Below, piece by piece: positions 32,278 through 45,506 of a DNA stretch of 64,000 nt. Source of the DNA: Rhizophagus irregularis (lineage: Eukaryota; Glomeromycota; Glomeromycetes; Glomerales; Glomeraceae). The stretch lies in contig NC_089437.1 of assembly GCF_026210795.1 (NCBI RefSeq), positions 2,294,001 through 2,358,000 of the forward strand, in the 5' to 3' direction. Below the pieces are notes generated by a model. That model worked only from the letters and a program-made list of their open reading frames with translations. It was not told where the DNA came from and did no database searches. The position numbers and the translations under genes are program-made. Every line of letters begins with the position of its first letter. Position 1 is the stretch's first letter.

Positions 32278-32727
32278 CCCTATAAAAAGTATTTATATTT
32301 AAAATATAATCAAAAACTTTTTAAAATACATTTAAATTATACTTAAAATATATTTAATTTAAAAATTGCGAAATACTTATAATATACTTAAAATGTATTT
32401 AAAATTATCTTAAAATATATTTCTAATATATTTAATTTTTGCCAAAATACTTAAAATATACTTAAATTATACTTATAATATATTTTATAATATATTTTAA
32501 GTATATTTTAAATACATAAAAAATATACTTATAATAGTCTTATAATATACTTAAATTTTATATTTTAAGTATGGGCAAAAATTAAATATATTAGACATAT
32601 GTTTTAAAATAATTTTAGGTATATTTTAGATATATTAAAAATATATTTTAAGTATTTTGCAATTTTTAAATTAAGTATATTTTAAATATATTTTAAATAT
32701 ATTTTAAGTATAATACTTTTTATAGGG
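32278..32727. mobile_element. Foldback-type CCCTATAAAAAG element, 450 bp
   Basis: The ends CCCTATAAAAAGTATT and AATACTTTTTATAGGG are exact inverses, flanked by the 3-bp duplication AAG (32275-32277 and 32728-32730). The two halves of the whole element, each with repeated AATATACTTAAAATATATTT, are inverted copies, so a single strand could fold into one long hairpin. Confidence 0.85.
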
Positions 32728-32757
32728 AAGAGGAAGGGAAGAACAAAGAGAGAACTA

Positions 32758-32986
32758 AGGTTGCTTGTCTAATCCTCTTCAAAATCCTATGATTAGTTTC
32801 ATCAAAATTTTACTATAAATTTATTATAGTTTTGGCAGAGTTTCGGCAGTTTCAGCATTTATAATAAGTTTCGGCAGTTTCGCCTTTCTCCAAAGTTTTG
32901 CCAGTTTTTTAATATAGTTTTGGCAGAATTTTACTTTTCGGCAAAATGCCATCTTGCCTAAACTCCTAGGTTTCAGCAAGCAACTT
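32758..32986. mobile_element. TA-flanked miniature element, AGGTTGCTTG ends (copy 1)
   Basis: The 229-bp element is bounded by AGGTTGCTTG and CAAGCAACTT, with TA at 32756-32757 and 32987-32988. The interior repeats TTTCGGCAGTTT and TTTTGGCAGA. It matches the interrupted copy at 53301-53815. A TA duplication suggests a Tc1/mariner-type mobiliser. Confidence 0.85.
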
Positions 32987-33575
32987 TAAAGAAAACAAAG
33001 GGAAGAACAAAGGAGTAATGGGAAAACAAAAGGGAAGGGGAAAACGAAAAAGCTAGGAAAAAGCAAAAAAAAAAAATTAAGCTTTGCCAAAAAAAAACTT
33101 AATTTCTTTTTTGCTATATCACAGTCCGTAGCAGTAATTAGTAATTCAGTATCACGTGATACACATGATATAGAATATGCTAAAATGAATTTTTTTTAAA
33201 TATTAATAAATAGTACAGTGATTAGATCAACCTTATGTAAAGGTTACCTTCAAAATTTTACATTCATATCAGATAAAAAATTTCCAGATTAAAAAATTAT
33301 TCTGTTTAAGTTTTCGTAAAGATTCAAAACTTGTGTTTATGATCTGTAGGATGGCTTGACAGAACTACTTGACCTCTTTCAAAATTCAGAGAAGAATTCT
33401 TCAAAGTACTCCTATATAATACTTCTTTTACATCCAATCTTGTTATGGGACGTGCGATGGGTTGTTCTGTGACTAATAATAGGTAAATTAGCACAGTGAA
33501 GTAACTACAAAAATCCACGTGTCTAAAGTTGCTGTGGCTTTCCTACAGTATCATCTGATTTTCAGTATACAACTA

Positions 33576-33810
33576 CAGTCAACTTTCTATAAATGCACCC
33601 TCTATAAATGCACACTCTCTATAAATGCACCTTTTATCTAGTCTCAACTTGGGCCTTAATGCACGGTTTATATATATATATATTCTGTAAATGCACCCTT
33701 TATAAAAAAATTTTATATAGTTTACTTATAAAAACTTTGTATTACCTTAATTTTAGATTAATATTAAATGCACTCTTATACCTGGTCCCAAGGGGATAGA
33801 GAGTTGACTG
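33576..33810. mobile_element. pogo/mariner-like miniature element with CAGTCAACTT ends
   Basis: The 235-bp element has ends CAGTCAACTTTCTATAAATG and the inverse of CAGTCAACTCTCTATCCCCT, flanked by TA (33574-33575 and 33811-33812). TATAAATGCAC repeats at the left end. Related by its ends to 14616-15577 and to the right end at 56341. Confidence 0.85.
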
Positions 33811-33985
33811 TATACATTTATTACTCGGGCAGCTATTGGTCTAATAAAGCAAATCATATGATCATTTTATGAATCGTTATTTGTCAGCCGGTAGACTAAC
33901 TTTTTTTCAACTTTTATTTGTAATAGACTTAGTTCACTACTCTTTTTTAGAAATAAAAACTTTTTTTTTCAACCAAGAATAAACC

Positions 33986-36539
33986 ATGTCTAATGACGAA
34001 ATATATACTGGTTGTAAAGGTAAGCGACTCAAAAGGAAGGAAATATAAAAAATATACTAACCGTGTTTTTTCTTTTGATAGTCCTTGTAACCTATCTGCA
34101 AAAACTTACTTCTGATCACTGGTCATACATAGATTTTTTGAGACTAAACCATGATAATATCATTGATTATCCACCATTTACAAAGGATTTGATGGAACCT
34201 GGTTTAGGAGATTTCTTCGAGCAGTGCAAAACCTAAACCTAACAATATACGACACTATAAAAGGGAAGGTAATATTTTCCCCAACTTAATTTGCATATTT
34301 ACATAAAGGGAGCTTCTGGTCAGCTGTCTATCTGACTCAGGAGTATCAGCAGTTTTTCTGACCCAAGTGATAGTGGTGGAAGCTCCTGGTTAGCTGTCTA
34401 TCTGACTCGGAGTATCAGTAGTCTTTTTGGTCCCCATTACTCGTGACATTTTTTTTTGTTTTGAAGCTGAAACAATGAAATATGTAGCCTACTAATCTTC
34501 TATTCTCTTTTTAACAAGGTGACTTCAGAGCATTCTGACTCCAAAAATATTTTGGTTTGTTTTTAGAACGAAATAATATCTAATCGAAAACAAGTAAATA
34601 CGATGGCGTTGTTATTTTTATTGATATATCCATCTATCTAAAGTGTCTTTATTATAATAGCTTGTGCTTAAAAGCACTCTTGATGCAGAAGGCCTTGGTC
34701 TGTTAAATGTGGCAAGTAGGCTACAATCACGGAAGATTACCTTGGATTACGAAGACCAGATTGCAAAATTGATACCCTCTTCTGATAAGCGTTCTCTTGA
34801 TCATACCTCAGCGAATGATAAATCTACAGCTAAGAGAGTCAGCATTGATAATAAGTTTGCATAAATGTTTCTTCTAAAGTCTTTAATACAATACAGATTA
34901 TAATAACATAAAAATATCACTAATTTTTTTTGATATGTAGGTTAAAAGTTTTAATAATGATGAATCTATGAAAAATCCAGAACAACAACTGCAATGTTCT
35001 CCTCATGAAACACAAAATGCTAAAGATAATACACCACCCCTTCTTACAACAATACACGTAGTGCTGAATCAGATAAATACGTTTTGGATTTGGTAGAAAG
35101 TGACACAGAAGTGATTGAAATAGACAAGGGGGACAAAATCAAGTATCTTATAGAGATATTTTGGTATTTTCTATCTTTTATGTATAGTAACTATCTTCAC
35201 TCATACTTGATCTCCTAGGATGAGGTTGAAATTCGAAATAACATACTTAAAATTTTGGCTAGATGTCAAGACGAAAAAAAAAAGTTGAAAAAATCATGAC
35301 ATCAATTTATCTGAATAATATAATGGATATGTCTGATTCAAAGATACACAAAAAAGTTGAGAAGTCCTTAAACGAATATCAGCTTTTATAGTTTAACAAG
35401 ATCTTTAAAAAGCAGATTTTAAACCAAACTGACGAGTTCAAAAAATATTTGAGTCAATTTACCGGAGATGTATGTAATAAAGTTCAAATCCCAACTCTGA
35501 TTCGCAATTCTTTTGTTTCAGGAAGATTCGACTCTTATTATTACAAAGACTATGATATTGCTCACCAAATACTTGAACACTGGTAAGTTTATATGTATGT
35601 TTATATTTATTTAGCCGATTTTCATTGTTATTATTAACCTTTCTGTAAATAGTGCTACCCAGTTGGAAGCTCCAATGAGCTATGAATCCAAGAGTTTTAA
35701 TTTAGAATGAACTTTTGCAATTGACACTATAATCTACATCTTAAATCGATTATTTAAGATGCATCAGGATGTTATAAATAGCGGATAGTAAGAATTTATT
35801 GTAAATTTTAAAGTAGACTAGCTTTCAGTTAATTATTTTTTTTACTTAAGATCGAATTGACGACTCCTCACACCAAACATCATAAATTTGATGGATTATT
35901 TAAAGTGTTAAATAATCAAGTTTAGCTATTGTTGAATTTTCAAGTAGTAGGAAGGCATCCTTCACTAAAGAAAATAGTGACCATGTTAAATTGTGTCGAA
36001 ATGCGATAAGAATTCTAAATTTCATGTTGCAAACAATACCAAGCAAAAATGCCCGAATATACTTGATACAATTTGTCAGTAAGTATTTGTTAAAGTCTGA
36101 GTAATAAGAAAAATACAAATTATTACATCTAAGAAATTTTTTTTTTTTTGTAGACAGCTATAGCTATCTTAAGATTGAATATTTGGTCCGTCCCTTACCA
36201 TCAGTGTACTTTCTTGACCGTTTTGTATGTACTAAAGTACCTGAGACCTTTGACGACATTGAAAAGTTTACCAAAGATATGGTGGAATTGATATCTTGGC
36301 AGGTATGGAGTTGTAAGTTGTTTGGGCTTCCTTTTTATGGTAGTTAATTTTAATTAATATAGGCGGATATTTTATTCATGGTCAAGGAAATAAACAAAAT
36401 TCCTTACACAGCTGGAAACAGTAATGTATGCACAACTCCATTAGAAGATACACCAAAAAAGGACAAAAAGAAAGTCACGAAGAACAATTCATATTCAGGA
36501 TCACCATGTCCTGGGTCACCAGGCTCGCCATTGATATAA
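33986..36539 (+). pseudogene. Decayed multi-exon gene of unknown family
   Basis: A series of exon-like pieces joined by good GT-AG sites can be followed from the ATG at 33986. They encode SDHWSYIDFLRL, LDAEGLGLLNVASRLQS, DEVEIRNNILKIL, YYYKDYDIAHQILEHC, VEFSSSRKASF...CRNAIRILNFM and LVRPLPSVYFLDRF, then a Ser/Pro-rich tail ending CPGSPGSPLI. It is broken by a TAA after the second exon, a frameshift near 35045, a TAG near 35388 and a TGA near 35708. The organisation resembles large lineage-expanded gene families of these fungi, but I cannot name it. Position of the first stop may also reflect a mis-called exon. The frame at 36428-36667 is a shadow of its last exon. Confidence 0.6.
34309..34432. 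repeat. Two direct repeats inside an intron of the decayed gene
   Basis: AGCTTCTGGTCAGCTGTCTA and AGCTCCTGGTTAGCTGTCTA start about 71 bp apart, and each is followed by TCTGACTC..GGAGTATCAG.AGT. The repeats are more GC-rich than their surroundings. Confidence 0.65.
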
Positions 36540-37392
36540 ACTATAAAGATATTTTATGTTATTTGCATTTAGCTTTATCTGAATATTATTGTGTTGGTGT
36601 GGAGGGAATATATAACTGTGAATTTTTATGTATTAACTTCGTATCTTTGCGAACTTGCTATTTGTAATGTGAAAACTGGTAGAAAATGTTAAAATCATTT
36701 TTTTGTTGTATGATTATATATTATTATATTATGTATTTAAGATAACTAATACTAATTAAATTCTCTTATATAACTCAAATATAAAAGGTAATAATGATAT
36801 TAAATTACTAAACTTATATAAAAATAGAAATCATCTTATTTTTAATAAATAAAAATTAATATATAAAATTTAATTAAGAAGATAAATCAAATTATTTATA
36901 AAATTTATCCCTTAAACTGTATTGCAGGCAAATTTGCTCGCAATTTCTAAATTAGGATAAATAACGCTATAAAAAATTCTTTAATTTCGGCCAGATCGTC
37001 ACATAATTTTGCAGCCAAATTGATCTATATTCTGGCCATAAATTGTATAAATTAAATATGTGGTTGGATGAGAAATTAACCTGCAAAAATAGTATCAGAA
37101 TTTTTATATAATAAAATCTAAACTTTTCTTACCATATTTTTTCTTTATTTGAATATTTATTATAACTTTTTATTTTCATTATAAAAATTTTGCATTATAA
37201 TAAATAAAATAGAGATAAAAAAATTAATTTTTATGAGTATATAATTAAAATGCATAATAAAATTTTCATTAAGGTTCTATATAAATTCAAAATCCTACTT
37301 TTAAATATTAAAAGTTATTAATAAAGAGAATGTCAAAAAATCACTGGTGGTGATTTTTGCCGATATAATTAAATCATGTGATTATACGTATG

Positions 37393-40300
37393 TAGAGTTT
37401 GGAACCGGTTGCATTTTTGAAAACCGAATTTAAAACGGGTGCAACCGGTTGGACCCTTTTTAAATCGGTTTTTGCAAAATTGGTTGAAACCGATTTATAC
37501 ACCCAGTTTATATTTATTTAATTATCAATTACATATCATTTTTTTTAAACGAAATAAACAGCTTAATGATCACGTGATGTAGATCATTTCGTTTTACTAT
37601 AACGAATAAATAATGAGCTGCACGTTCCTTATGAAATTATACAATGATCTGTATCTAAACCAGATCGGGATTAGGCTGCGGCTAATTTTTTCCAAACAAA
37701 CTACATCATAATCAAAATAGTTCTCACATGAATTCCATGAATTCATGAAAATTCACAATGAATTCATAAAATAATTCTCACACGTAGTTGTTTAAATCAC
37801 CGCATTCTCTAAAAACTTGTAGACATTCTTTTTTTGCTATTAAAATGTCAAGTTCACCATACACATTTTCTGACTCTGAAACGATTGATGATACTAATTC
37901 CACGATAAGTGAGAGTGATACCATTATACAAAATCAACGTCAGCAAATTTCCTCAACACGAAAAAACCGCAGCCATACAATATTTTTTTTTCGCGTAGAT
38001 GGTGATTTTGCCTATTGTAAAATTTGTGAATCAAATTTTGCCAACACAAATAAAAGAGCTTATGGCTATAGTCGGAAAGGTGGGAATACAACTAATCTCA
38101 TAGCACACTTAAGAGATAAATATAATATAACTAAAGATAATTATTCAGAATATCTGGATGAACACGAAGAGGTATTTCATTTTTTAATTAAGTCATGTGA
38201 TTATGTCATACAAAAATTTTTTTATAAACTATAAATATTATCTATTAGCCAATTGCTGAACTCGCAAATCATCCTTCAACAACATGTTCTCCTAAACGAC
38301 AAGAATTAATCACCAGAAAAGTTACTGCTTTTATTATCAAAAATGTTCAACCTTTATTTGTATTACAAAATCAAGCATTTCAAGATCTTTTATTAACATG
38401 TGAACCGGGTTATAAAATTCCCTGTGATAAATCTATTAAACAAATGCTTTTTTTAGCATACACATAGAGTAAAAAACAACTTCAATCCTTATTACAAGAT
38501 ACAGCAGTAACAGTACACCTGACGACTGATCTTTGGACATCTAAATCCCGACATGGTTACCTTGGTGTGACTGCAACATGGTTAACTGCGGACTTTGAGT
38601 TTCAAGAAGCTCTATTATCATGCAACCACCTTCCTTATCCTCACACTGGTGAGGTTATTTGTGAAGAATTATTTCAAATATTAGAAAGTTGGAATCTAAA
38701 ATCAACAGCTTTTACAGTAGCAACTGACAATGGAATGAATATGGTAAAAGCAGTTCGTTTATTAAAAGAAAATTATCTTGACCAAATTCAACACCAGTCT
38801 TGTGTTGCACACACTTTGCAACTTTCAGTAATGGAAGGTTTAAAGCAATGTAAAGCATTCCATCGTCGAATAAAAAGTTTACAGACCTTTTTTCGCTTAC
38901 CTAAACAGGCTGAAAGACTTCATTCAGCACAACAACAAAATTTCCAAATAAATTTATCTGAAAATGAATATATGAATCCACTAGAAGTTTTGACAGATGT
39001 CAAAACTAGGTGGAATTCTACATACTTAGCGTGGAAACGAATTCTTGAGTTACATAATTTCATGAGAAATGTATCTACAGATTTACTCTTAAATTCTGAC
39101 CGAGCATCTCAAAAAGAAGGTGAAAAGCTAGAACGATTATGTTTAAGTCCAGATGAAAAAATGTAAATTTATTTATTTTTTTTAGACAAATTAAATTCTT
39201 TCATTAATGTTTATATATTTTTAATAATAGATTTCTCCAGAAAATGATTGTCACTTTGGAACCTTTTGAAACTATAACACGTAAAATTAGTGGTGCAAAA
39301 TATCCAACATTAAGTCTTGTTGTTCCATATATGTATTTACTTAAAAATAATTTTGCACCAAATGAGGAAGAAAATGAAACCTTAGATACCTATCTTAGTT
39401 TAATTTATGGATCTAATGGTGAAGAAGAGGATTCTGATGTGGCTAGTGATGATGAATATATTCCATCAGATGGAACAAGACAATATTGGCAGCATTCACA
39501 TCGTCAATTTCACCACCAAAGATGTGGAAATACACGAAATAGAGGTCAGAGTCGAGGTCGAGGTTGTAGAAGGGGTGGTGCATCCACATCTCATCCAGTT
39601 GAATCAAATTTGGATGATATAAATACTGTAGAATATTTACAGCCAGTAAATACAGAAGGTTTATTGCAAAAAGTTCGTGCTGCCATTTTCTTATCTTTAG
39701 ATGAGCTTTGGACAGTGCCATCTAATATTATGCTTGTTGTAACATTTCTGGATTCCCGCTTCAAAAACTTTGATTGGTGTAATGGTAATGGTAAGGATGA
39801 AGCTAAACAATTAGTTCAAGAATTGTATAATGCAAAAAAGGACTTTCTACCTCGAAATAGTATCAATAGTATTATAAGCTCTTCAGATGATGATGATGAT
39901 ATTTTTAAAGCACTAAAAGTTAATAAGGAAAGAGTGCAAGATGATGATGAAGTGATGCTTTATTTGCAACAAAAACAAGTCAGATTGAAGGATGATCCAT
40001 TAAAGTGGTGGTCAGTTAATGAGATTACTTTACCAATTTTAGCTCAAATTGCAAGAAAGTATTTATCCATCCCTGCAGCATCAGTACCTAGTGAGCGTCT
40101 ATTCTCTGATGCTGGCAATCACATATCTGCTAGGCGGACCCGATTATCTCCAGAGTTGGTAAACAAAATGTTGTTTTTAAAGAGAAATAGCGATATTTTT
40201 GATATTTTTCCTCCATTAAATTAGCCTAGTAGCTATATGTAACTTAGGTTTCTGTATAAATTTTGCTTATTAAATAATAAAGTGATATTTTTGTTGTGCA

Positions 40301-40651
40301 AATAATCAGCACTTAAAATCATTCATTCAGTTATTTGCGAAAAATAATTGTATTTATATAGTAAAATGATTTAATAATTAAATTTTTATTTTTCATTATT
40401 TTTTTCCATTAAATATACATATTATTTGTAAAATTTGCAAATTTGCTAATCTAATTTTTAAAATCTATATAAAAATGATCGGATATATTAAGCATAAATT
40501 TTCATTAATATCAAATCGGTTTGGGCATCCGGTTGCACTCGTTTTAAATGCAAACTGGTTTTTATAACATAAATCCGGATTAAACCGAATCATTAAAAAA
40601 ATGGGTAGAACCGAATTTAAAACCGGATGGTGCATCCGGTTCCAAACTCTA
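37393..40651 (+). mobile_element. hAT transposon, 3.26 kb, nearly intact
   Basis: The terminal inverted repeats begin TAGAGTTTGGAACCGG and continue into GGTTGCA/GGATGCA. The 8-bp target duplication is TACGTATG (37385-37392) and TATGTATG (40652-40659), with one mismatch. The subterminal regions repeat AACCGG/CCGGTT and AAACCGAAT motifs. One transposase gene fills the interior. High end-to-end preservation indicates a recent insertion relative to the MULE relics. Confidence 0.93.
37845..40224 (+). pseudogene. hAT transposase with one in-frame TAG
   Basis: Three exons, 37845-38171, 38249-39162 and 39231-40224, span 745 codons. A BED zinc finger comes first (FAYCKICESNFAN ... NLIAHLRDKY, about residues 60-100). 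The RNase H-like core follows, with HLTTDLWTS (first acidic residue), FTVATDNGMNMVKAV and SCVAHTLQLSV. The C-terminal hAT dimerisation region contains WWSVNE, SVPSERLFSDAG and LSPELVNKMLFLKRN. A single TAG at 38465-38467 interrupts an otherwise open frame and is one transition from CAG. An acidic/Gly-Arg insert (RGQSRGRGCRRGG) sits between the core and the C-terminus. An ATG at 37788 is in frame but less well placed than 37845. Confidence 0.9.
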
Positions 40652-40876
40652 TATGTATGTATTACAAAATTGATTAAATATAAATACGTGATAATGTGAT
40701 ATACATGACTATGTGAAACATCATGACCATCACCAGTATTTATACCAAAATCGGCAATTTATAACAAAAAATATGTATAATTAAAACAAATTTATACGCT
40801 TTTCTTTTTTTTTATTTTATTTAATAATCACAGAAATACGATTTTCCTTTTAATTACAGAGTCATAAAATACCAGA

Positions 40877-43434
40877 ATGGATAAAAATATGCACAAATGT
40901 TCCATTTTTGATGTATATTCCTCAGAAAAGAAGAAGATTTCAGATGTTAACAAGTTACAAGAAGATTTTGAGAGTGAAAGCACTTTGTCAAGTTCAAGTA
41001 TTGAAGATTCTAATAAAAAACGTGCAATACTTGGTTTAGAAAAGCATAGCAAACATGCTTATTATCACATACTGATCATTTGCCGATTGTAATATATGTG
41101 ACATCACATTAACTTTGAAGCATTATTTCAAATTATAAATGTGTAAAAAAAATCACATTAAATTATTTTATTTAATAGTTTAAAGTATTAATAGTTTAAT
41201 ATAAAAATTTTGTGCCAAAATAAAATGTAATGCCAAAGTTAGTTTTAGGCCAAATTTTTCAATTAATTAATATATGCCGATCATCTCCTAATCAGATTTT
41301 GAAGCTTTGGGCGAAACCACAGAAGTTCAGGCAAAACTTGAAATTTTTATGAGTTATAGATTAATGTCTTTAAAATTAATGGCTGAAGTAACACAGCATA
41401 ATTTTAGGTAACACAAAATTATGGCCAAATTAATATTTGCAATTATTAATACTAATAATATTACTATTTAATTTAGTACAAAATTTAAAATGCAATAATT
41501 TCGCCAATATGGATCTGATGGCAATGATTTTACTACCATTCAAATCCTCTCACTGAGACCAATCTAATAGTATATAATAATTCATTAGAATATGTTCACT
41601 GGATCTCAAGATTATAAAATTTGAATTTTTATTTTATTTATTAATTATAAAAATTTATATGTATTGATATAATTTCTGTTAATATTGATCAATTTTACCC
41701 TTAAAATTGTCAAATTAAACATCATTTCAGCTTTATATATTAACCAGATAGTATTTTTTTATGTGACAATATTGAAAAAATGATTAATAAATGATCGGTA
41801 AATGATCGGTAATAATGTGACAATATAAGGGATGTTCGCTATGCTGTTTAGAAAAAGGTGATACATTTGAAGATTGGAAATCAGCTGAAAAACAAGTTGA
41901 AATTTATTTAAAGGTAGTTGGATTTGGAGTTATAAAACGTCATCTTGAAAAAAATAGTTATGGTGAAATTATACGTTGTACTTTTGAGTGCTAAAATTCA
42001 GGTGAATATTGTGCAAAAAAAAGAGCTGATGTAGAAGAAACCCATAAACGGGATAGTGTGAAGATAAAATGTTCATGGAAGGTTAATCTTAACTATAATA
42101 AAGGTATTATACGAATTACTTCTATACACAAAGAACACAATCACCTACTATATGGAAATGGAAATAAAAACAGAAACCCGCTTACTTATAATAAAGGTCA
42201 CCATAGAAAATTGGCCTTTACTAATAGTTTTTATCTTACTTTTTTCTTAAATTCTATTGGTTAATTAGCTAAAAAAGAAAAAAATCATAATAATGTAACA
42301 TAAAATTTCCTTTTATAGTAGGATTTGCAAAAAATTTTATATATGATTTTTACCTTAGGCTTGAGGGTGACTTATCTTATAAGTAAGCAAGGTCCTATAG
42401 AAACATAATATTAGATCACTATTTCAACCCAAAAATGCTTGAAGAAATAGAATTTCTTATTAATATTGGTTATGGAGCAGGTCTAATAATTTACATGCTT
42501 TAAAAACATTTTTCTGATATAACAATTCATCCCAAAAATGTATATAATGCAATTTGTCTTTTTCGACATGATCAAAAACTAATGAAAACTGATGTTGCTG
42601 AAACATATGACAAGTTAATGAAAATGCAATGTGAGAAGAATGGCTAATTTGTAGAAGCAAGAGTAGAGGGTGATGATAATCATCTTACCAGTTTTTTCTG
42701 GATGAGACTATTTCAAATTGAATTGTAGCAAAAGTTTTATGATGTTGCGATAAATGATAATACATCTCAGGCAAACAAGTATCAGATATACTTATCCCTT
42801 ACAATTGTTATTAATAATCATGCAAAATCAAGAATGGCTGCTACAGCTGTAGTTTCAGATAAAACTAAAGATAGTACTTATCAGTGGATTCTTAAATGCC
42901 TTTTACGTGTTACAAATGGTCTTGTACTAAGAGTATTGTTTATAGATGCATTTATGAAAAAATCTTGAAAAGAATTTAAAGGGAAAGCTTCATAAAAAAT
43001 ATGATGATTTTATAAAAGAATAGAATAAATGCCAAAATAGCTTTTCTAAGGAAAAATTTCAAAAATGGTAGTATGAGCTTCTCACAAACTATCCAGAAGC
43101 ATAAAAATATCTTGAACGTGTATTAGGAACTGATGTGATTAGTTAGGCCTTATATTTCATATATCGATCATTTAATGCAGGCATACAATTGACACAATAT
43201 ATCAAAAGTTACAATACATTAATTAAAAAATCTGTTGGAAGATTTACAACATTATATGAACTAGATACTCAAATTCAATTATAGTTTGATAAGGAAGAAA
43301 AATTTGAGTGGCTGAAAAAACAAATTAATCAAATTCCAAGAGTTGGTTTACCTAATATTATTGAAAGATATTTCAAACGAGTTGATAGTATCATCAAAAA
43401 ATATCTTACGTCACAAGTTTTAAAAATGTAACAT
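40877..43434 (+). pseudogene. FAR1/MULE transposase relic, heavily mutated
   Basis: The relic begins with a Ser/Lys-rich leader at 40877. A foreign AT-rich segment (about 41090-41820) interrupts it. Then come a FAR1-like DNA-binding region (DTFEDWKSAEKQVEIY, KIKCSWKVNL, HKEHNHLL), a 225-bp hAT-like insertion (42172-42396), a catalytic stretch (DVAINDNTSQANKYQIYLSL; TYQWILKCLLRVT) and a C-terminal region (RSFNAGIQLTQYIKSYN). At least nine in-frame stops are seen, many where Trp is expected (for example before ALYF near 43145). The second catalytic acidic segment is missing and no SWIM finger is found before 43440. Confidence 0.8.
42172..42396. mobile_element. hAT-like miniature element of the AGGACC family (copy 1)
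   Basis: The left end AGAAACCCGCTTACTTATAA and the inverted right end AGGACCTTGCTTACTTATAA match at 16 of 20 positions. The flanks ATAAAAAC (42164-42171) and ATAGAAAC (42397-42404) match at 7 of 8 bases. The interior, ATTCTATTGGTTAATTAGCT and what follows, closely matches the element at 52791-53000. Confidence 0.82.
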
Positions 43435-44307
43435 TACCAAATAAATGAAAGCTTACTTTACTGTGTTAAAAAAATTAAGAACTAAGACCATTTACTTGAA
43501 CATGAAGTATGAAATCAAGAAATTAATTTATTATTGTTTTTGGATATGCAAGCCATCAAGTCTATAACATACAAAATAAATTAATTTATTGATTTTTAAG
43601 CTTGCTTTAGATTTGCAATATTTTTATTAAAATAAAATGATTTTTCTTTATTTACGATTTTATTTATAAAATACTAAAACCTAACTAATCATTACTTCTA
43701 ATTACATTAATACTTCATATTTATCTATTATCAATCACTGTACATGTAATAAAATTTAAGAGTAAAATTTTCTTATTATGATAGCCATATTAAAAATTAT
43801 GGTGCTGTATAGTTATTAATTATATAATTTATGTATGTAGATCAAAATCGGCTAAAATAAATTTTATTGGTTAAAATTGATGATTTTCGAATCCATAATT
43901 CTGGCCAAATTTTGCTTAATTCTGGCCAATTTTATAATGCCGGCCTAAATTTTATAAAAATTGAAAAATGCAGTTCAAATGTAACATCACATTTATATAA
44001 AATAACTTTCAAACTAAATATAGAAAATAATACTTCTTGACAACATCTAAGAGTGTGTTGAAAAATTTTTTCAAATAATTTTTGTTTTTTAAGGTGGATC
44101 TTAACTAGAAGTTGGTACATTTTATTTGCTAAAAATAAGGAATAATAAGAAAAACTTGAAATTTGTCAAATATAGTAAATAATTTAAAACTCTGAATTAA
44201 GACAGAAAGTATTTTATATAATTTTATAACAAAAAAAAAGCTTAAAAAAATATTAACTCAAATAAATTTTCAAATAAACCCAGAATCTATAAAGAAAAAT
44301 TTCCCTT

Positions 44308-44670
44308 CTTTACTAAAAATGGCCAATTTTTTGAAATGATTTTATAATAATTTTAAAATACTACAAAAATACATTTAATATATCAAAATGCTTTTATTAT
44401 ATTTTTGCTATTATTTTGTAATTATATTGTATCTAGGTCTATAAAAATAACTCAAAATAATATCACAATAATTTTTTAATGTTTTTGTTATTATTTTATT
44501 ATTATAATATAATTAACTTTGATATTATTTTAATATTTTAATCTCAAAAATACCTTAAATATATCTTGATATATTTTAAAAATTTTACAAAATAATTGCA
44601 CAATTATTTTGAAAGCCATTGTATCTAGGTTTATAAAAATATTTCAAAAAATTGGCCATTTTTAGTAAAG
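44308..44670. mobile_element. Plavaka-type miniature element (copy C), complete
   Basis: The 363-bp element has nearly perfect 30-bp inverted ends (CTTTACTAAAAATGGCCAAT and inverse) and the 2-bp duplication TT (44306-44307 and 44671-44672). It is the uninterrupted reference for copies A and B and lies only 0.5 kb from the full-length Plavaka element that shares its ends. Confidence 0.92.
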
Positions 44671-45506
44671 TTTTTTTCATTATATTTGTATAATAGTATT
44701 ATAAATTCTTTATTATTTCAATGGTTTTAATTACAAAACAAACTATTTTCTAATTTAAAAAACAATTTGAATATTAAAATAAAAAAATTTCGTGATGAAA
44801 TAAATAGGAATCTAATATTAAAACATGATTGGACAAAAGTGGATTTACTAAAAATAATGAAAATTTTGTAGTTTTTTTTTAATTTAAAAAAAAATATATT
44901 ATTCAAAAATAAATCTAATAATACTCTTCCCTTCTTTTTTCCTATAATAAATAAAAATTTATCATTATTTTATATTAAAAAATAAAGAAAATTTGATAAA
45001 TTCAATAATAAACAAAAATCTTATTGGGTGACCGACCTTATTAACTTAATAAAAGCTGTTTCTTTTGAAAAGTTACACCTAAAAATAAAATATTTATTAT
45101 TAGTTAAAGGATTCTCATTAAAATTTATTGAAGTAAAAATTCTTTTTTTTATTAAAAAATCAATTTTTTTGTGTTTATACAAAAAACTACCCGAATAACT
45201 ACTTTGCTAAAAATAGCTATTTTTTTGATATGCTTTTGACATAGCTATAATACTATTTTTATATGGTTTTAATGCATTGTGTCAACCATTAAAACCATGT
45301 TATCTAGGCTTATCATTTCATGTCAAAATAATGTCAAAAAAATACAATGGTTTTGTAATTATTTTGTAATTAGTTTATAATTGTATTATAATAGCTTTAT
45401 GATTTATTTTTAATAAATTTATAATACAGCTGTAATTTATTTCAAATTCATTTTAAATTGTTTTTTAATTAATTTTTAATTGGATTGCAATTGTTAATAC
45501 AAATAT

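Noticed and set aside
40652-40800. An outer inverted-repeat element around the hAT insertion (ACTGGTGGTGAT-like on both sides)
   Set aside because: The match between 37340 and 40730 is short and imperfect and no duplication could be found.
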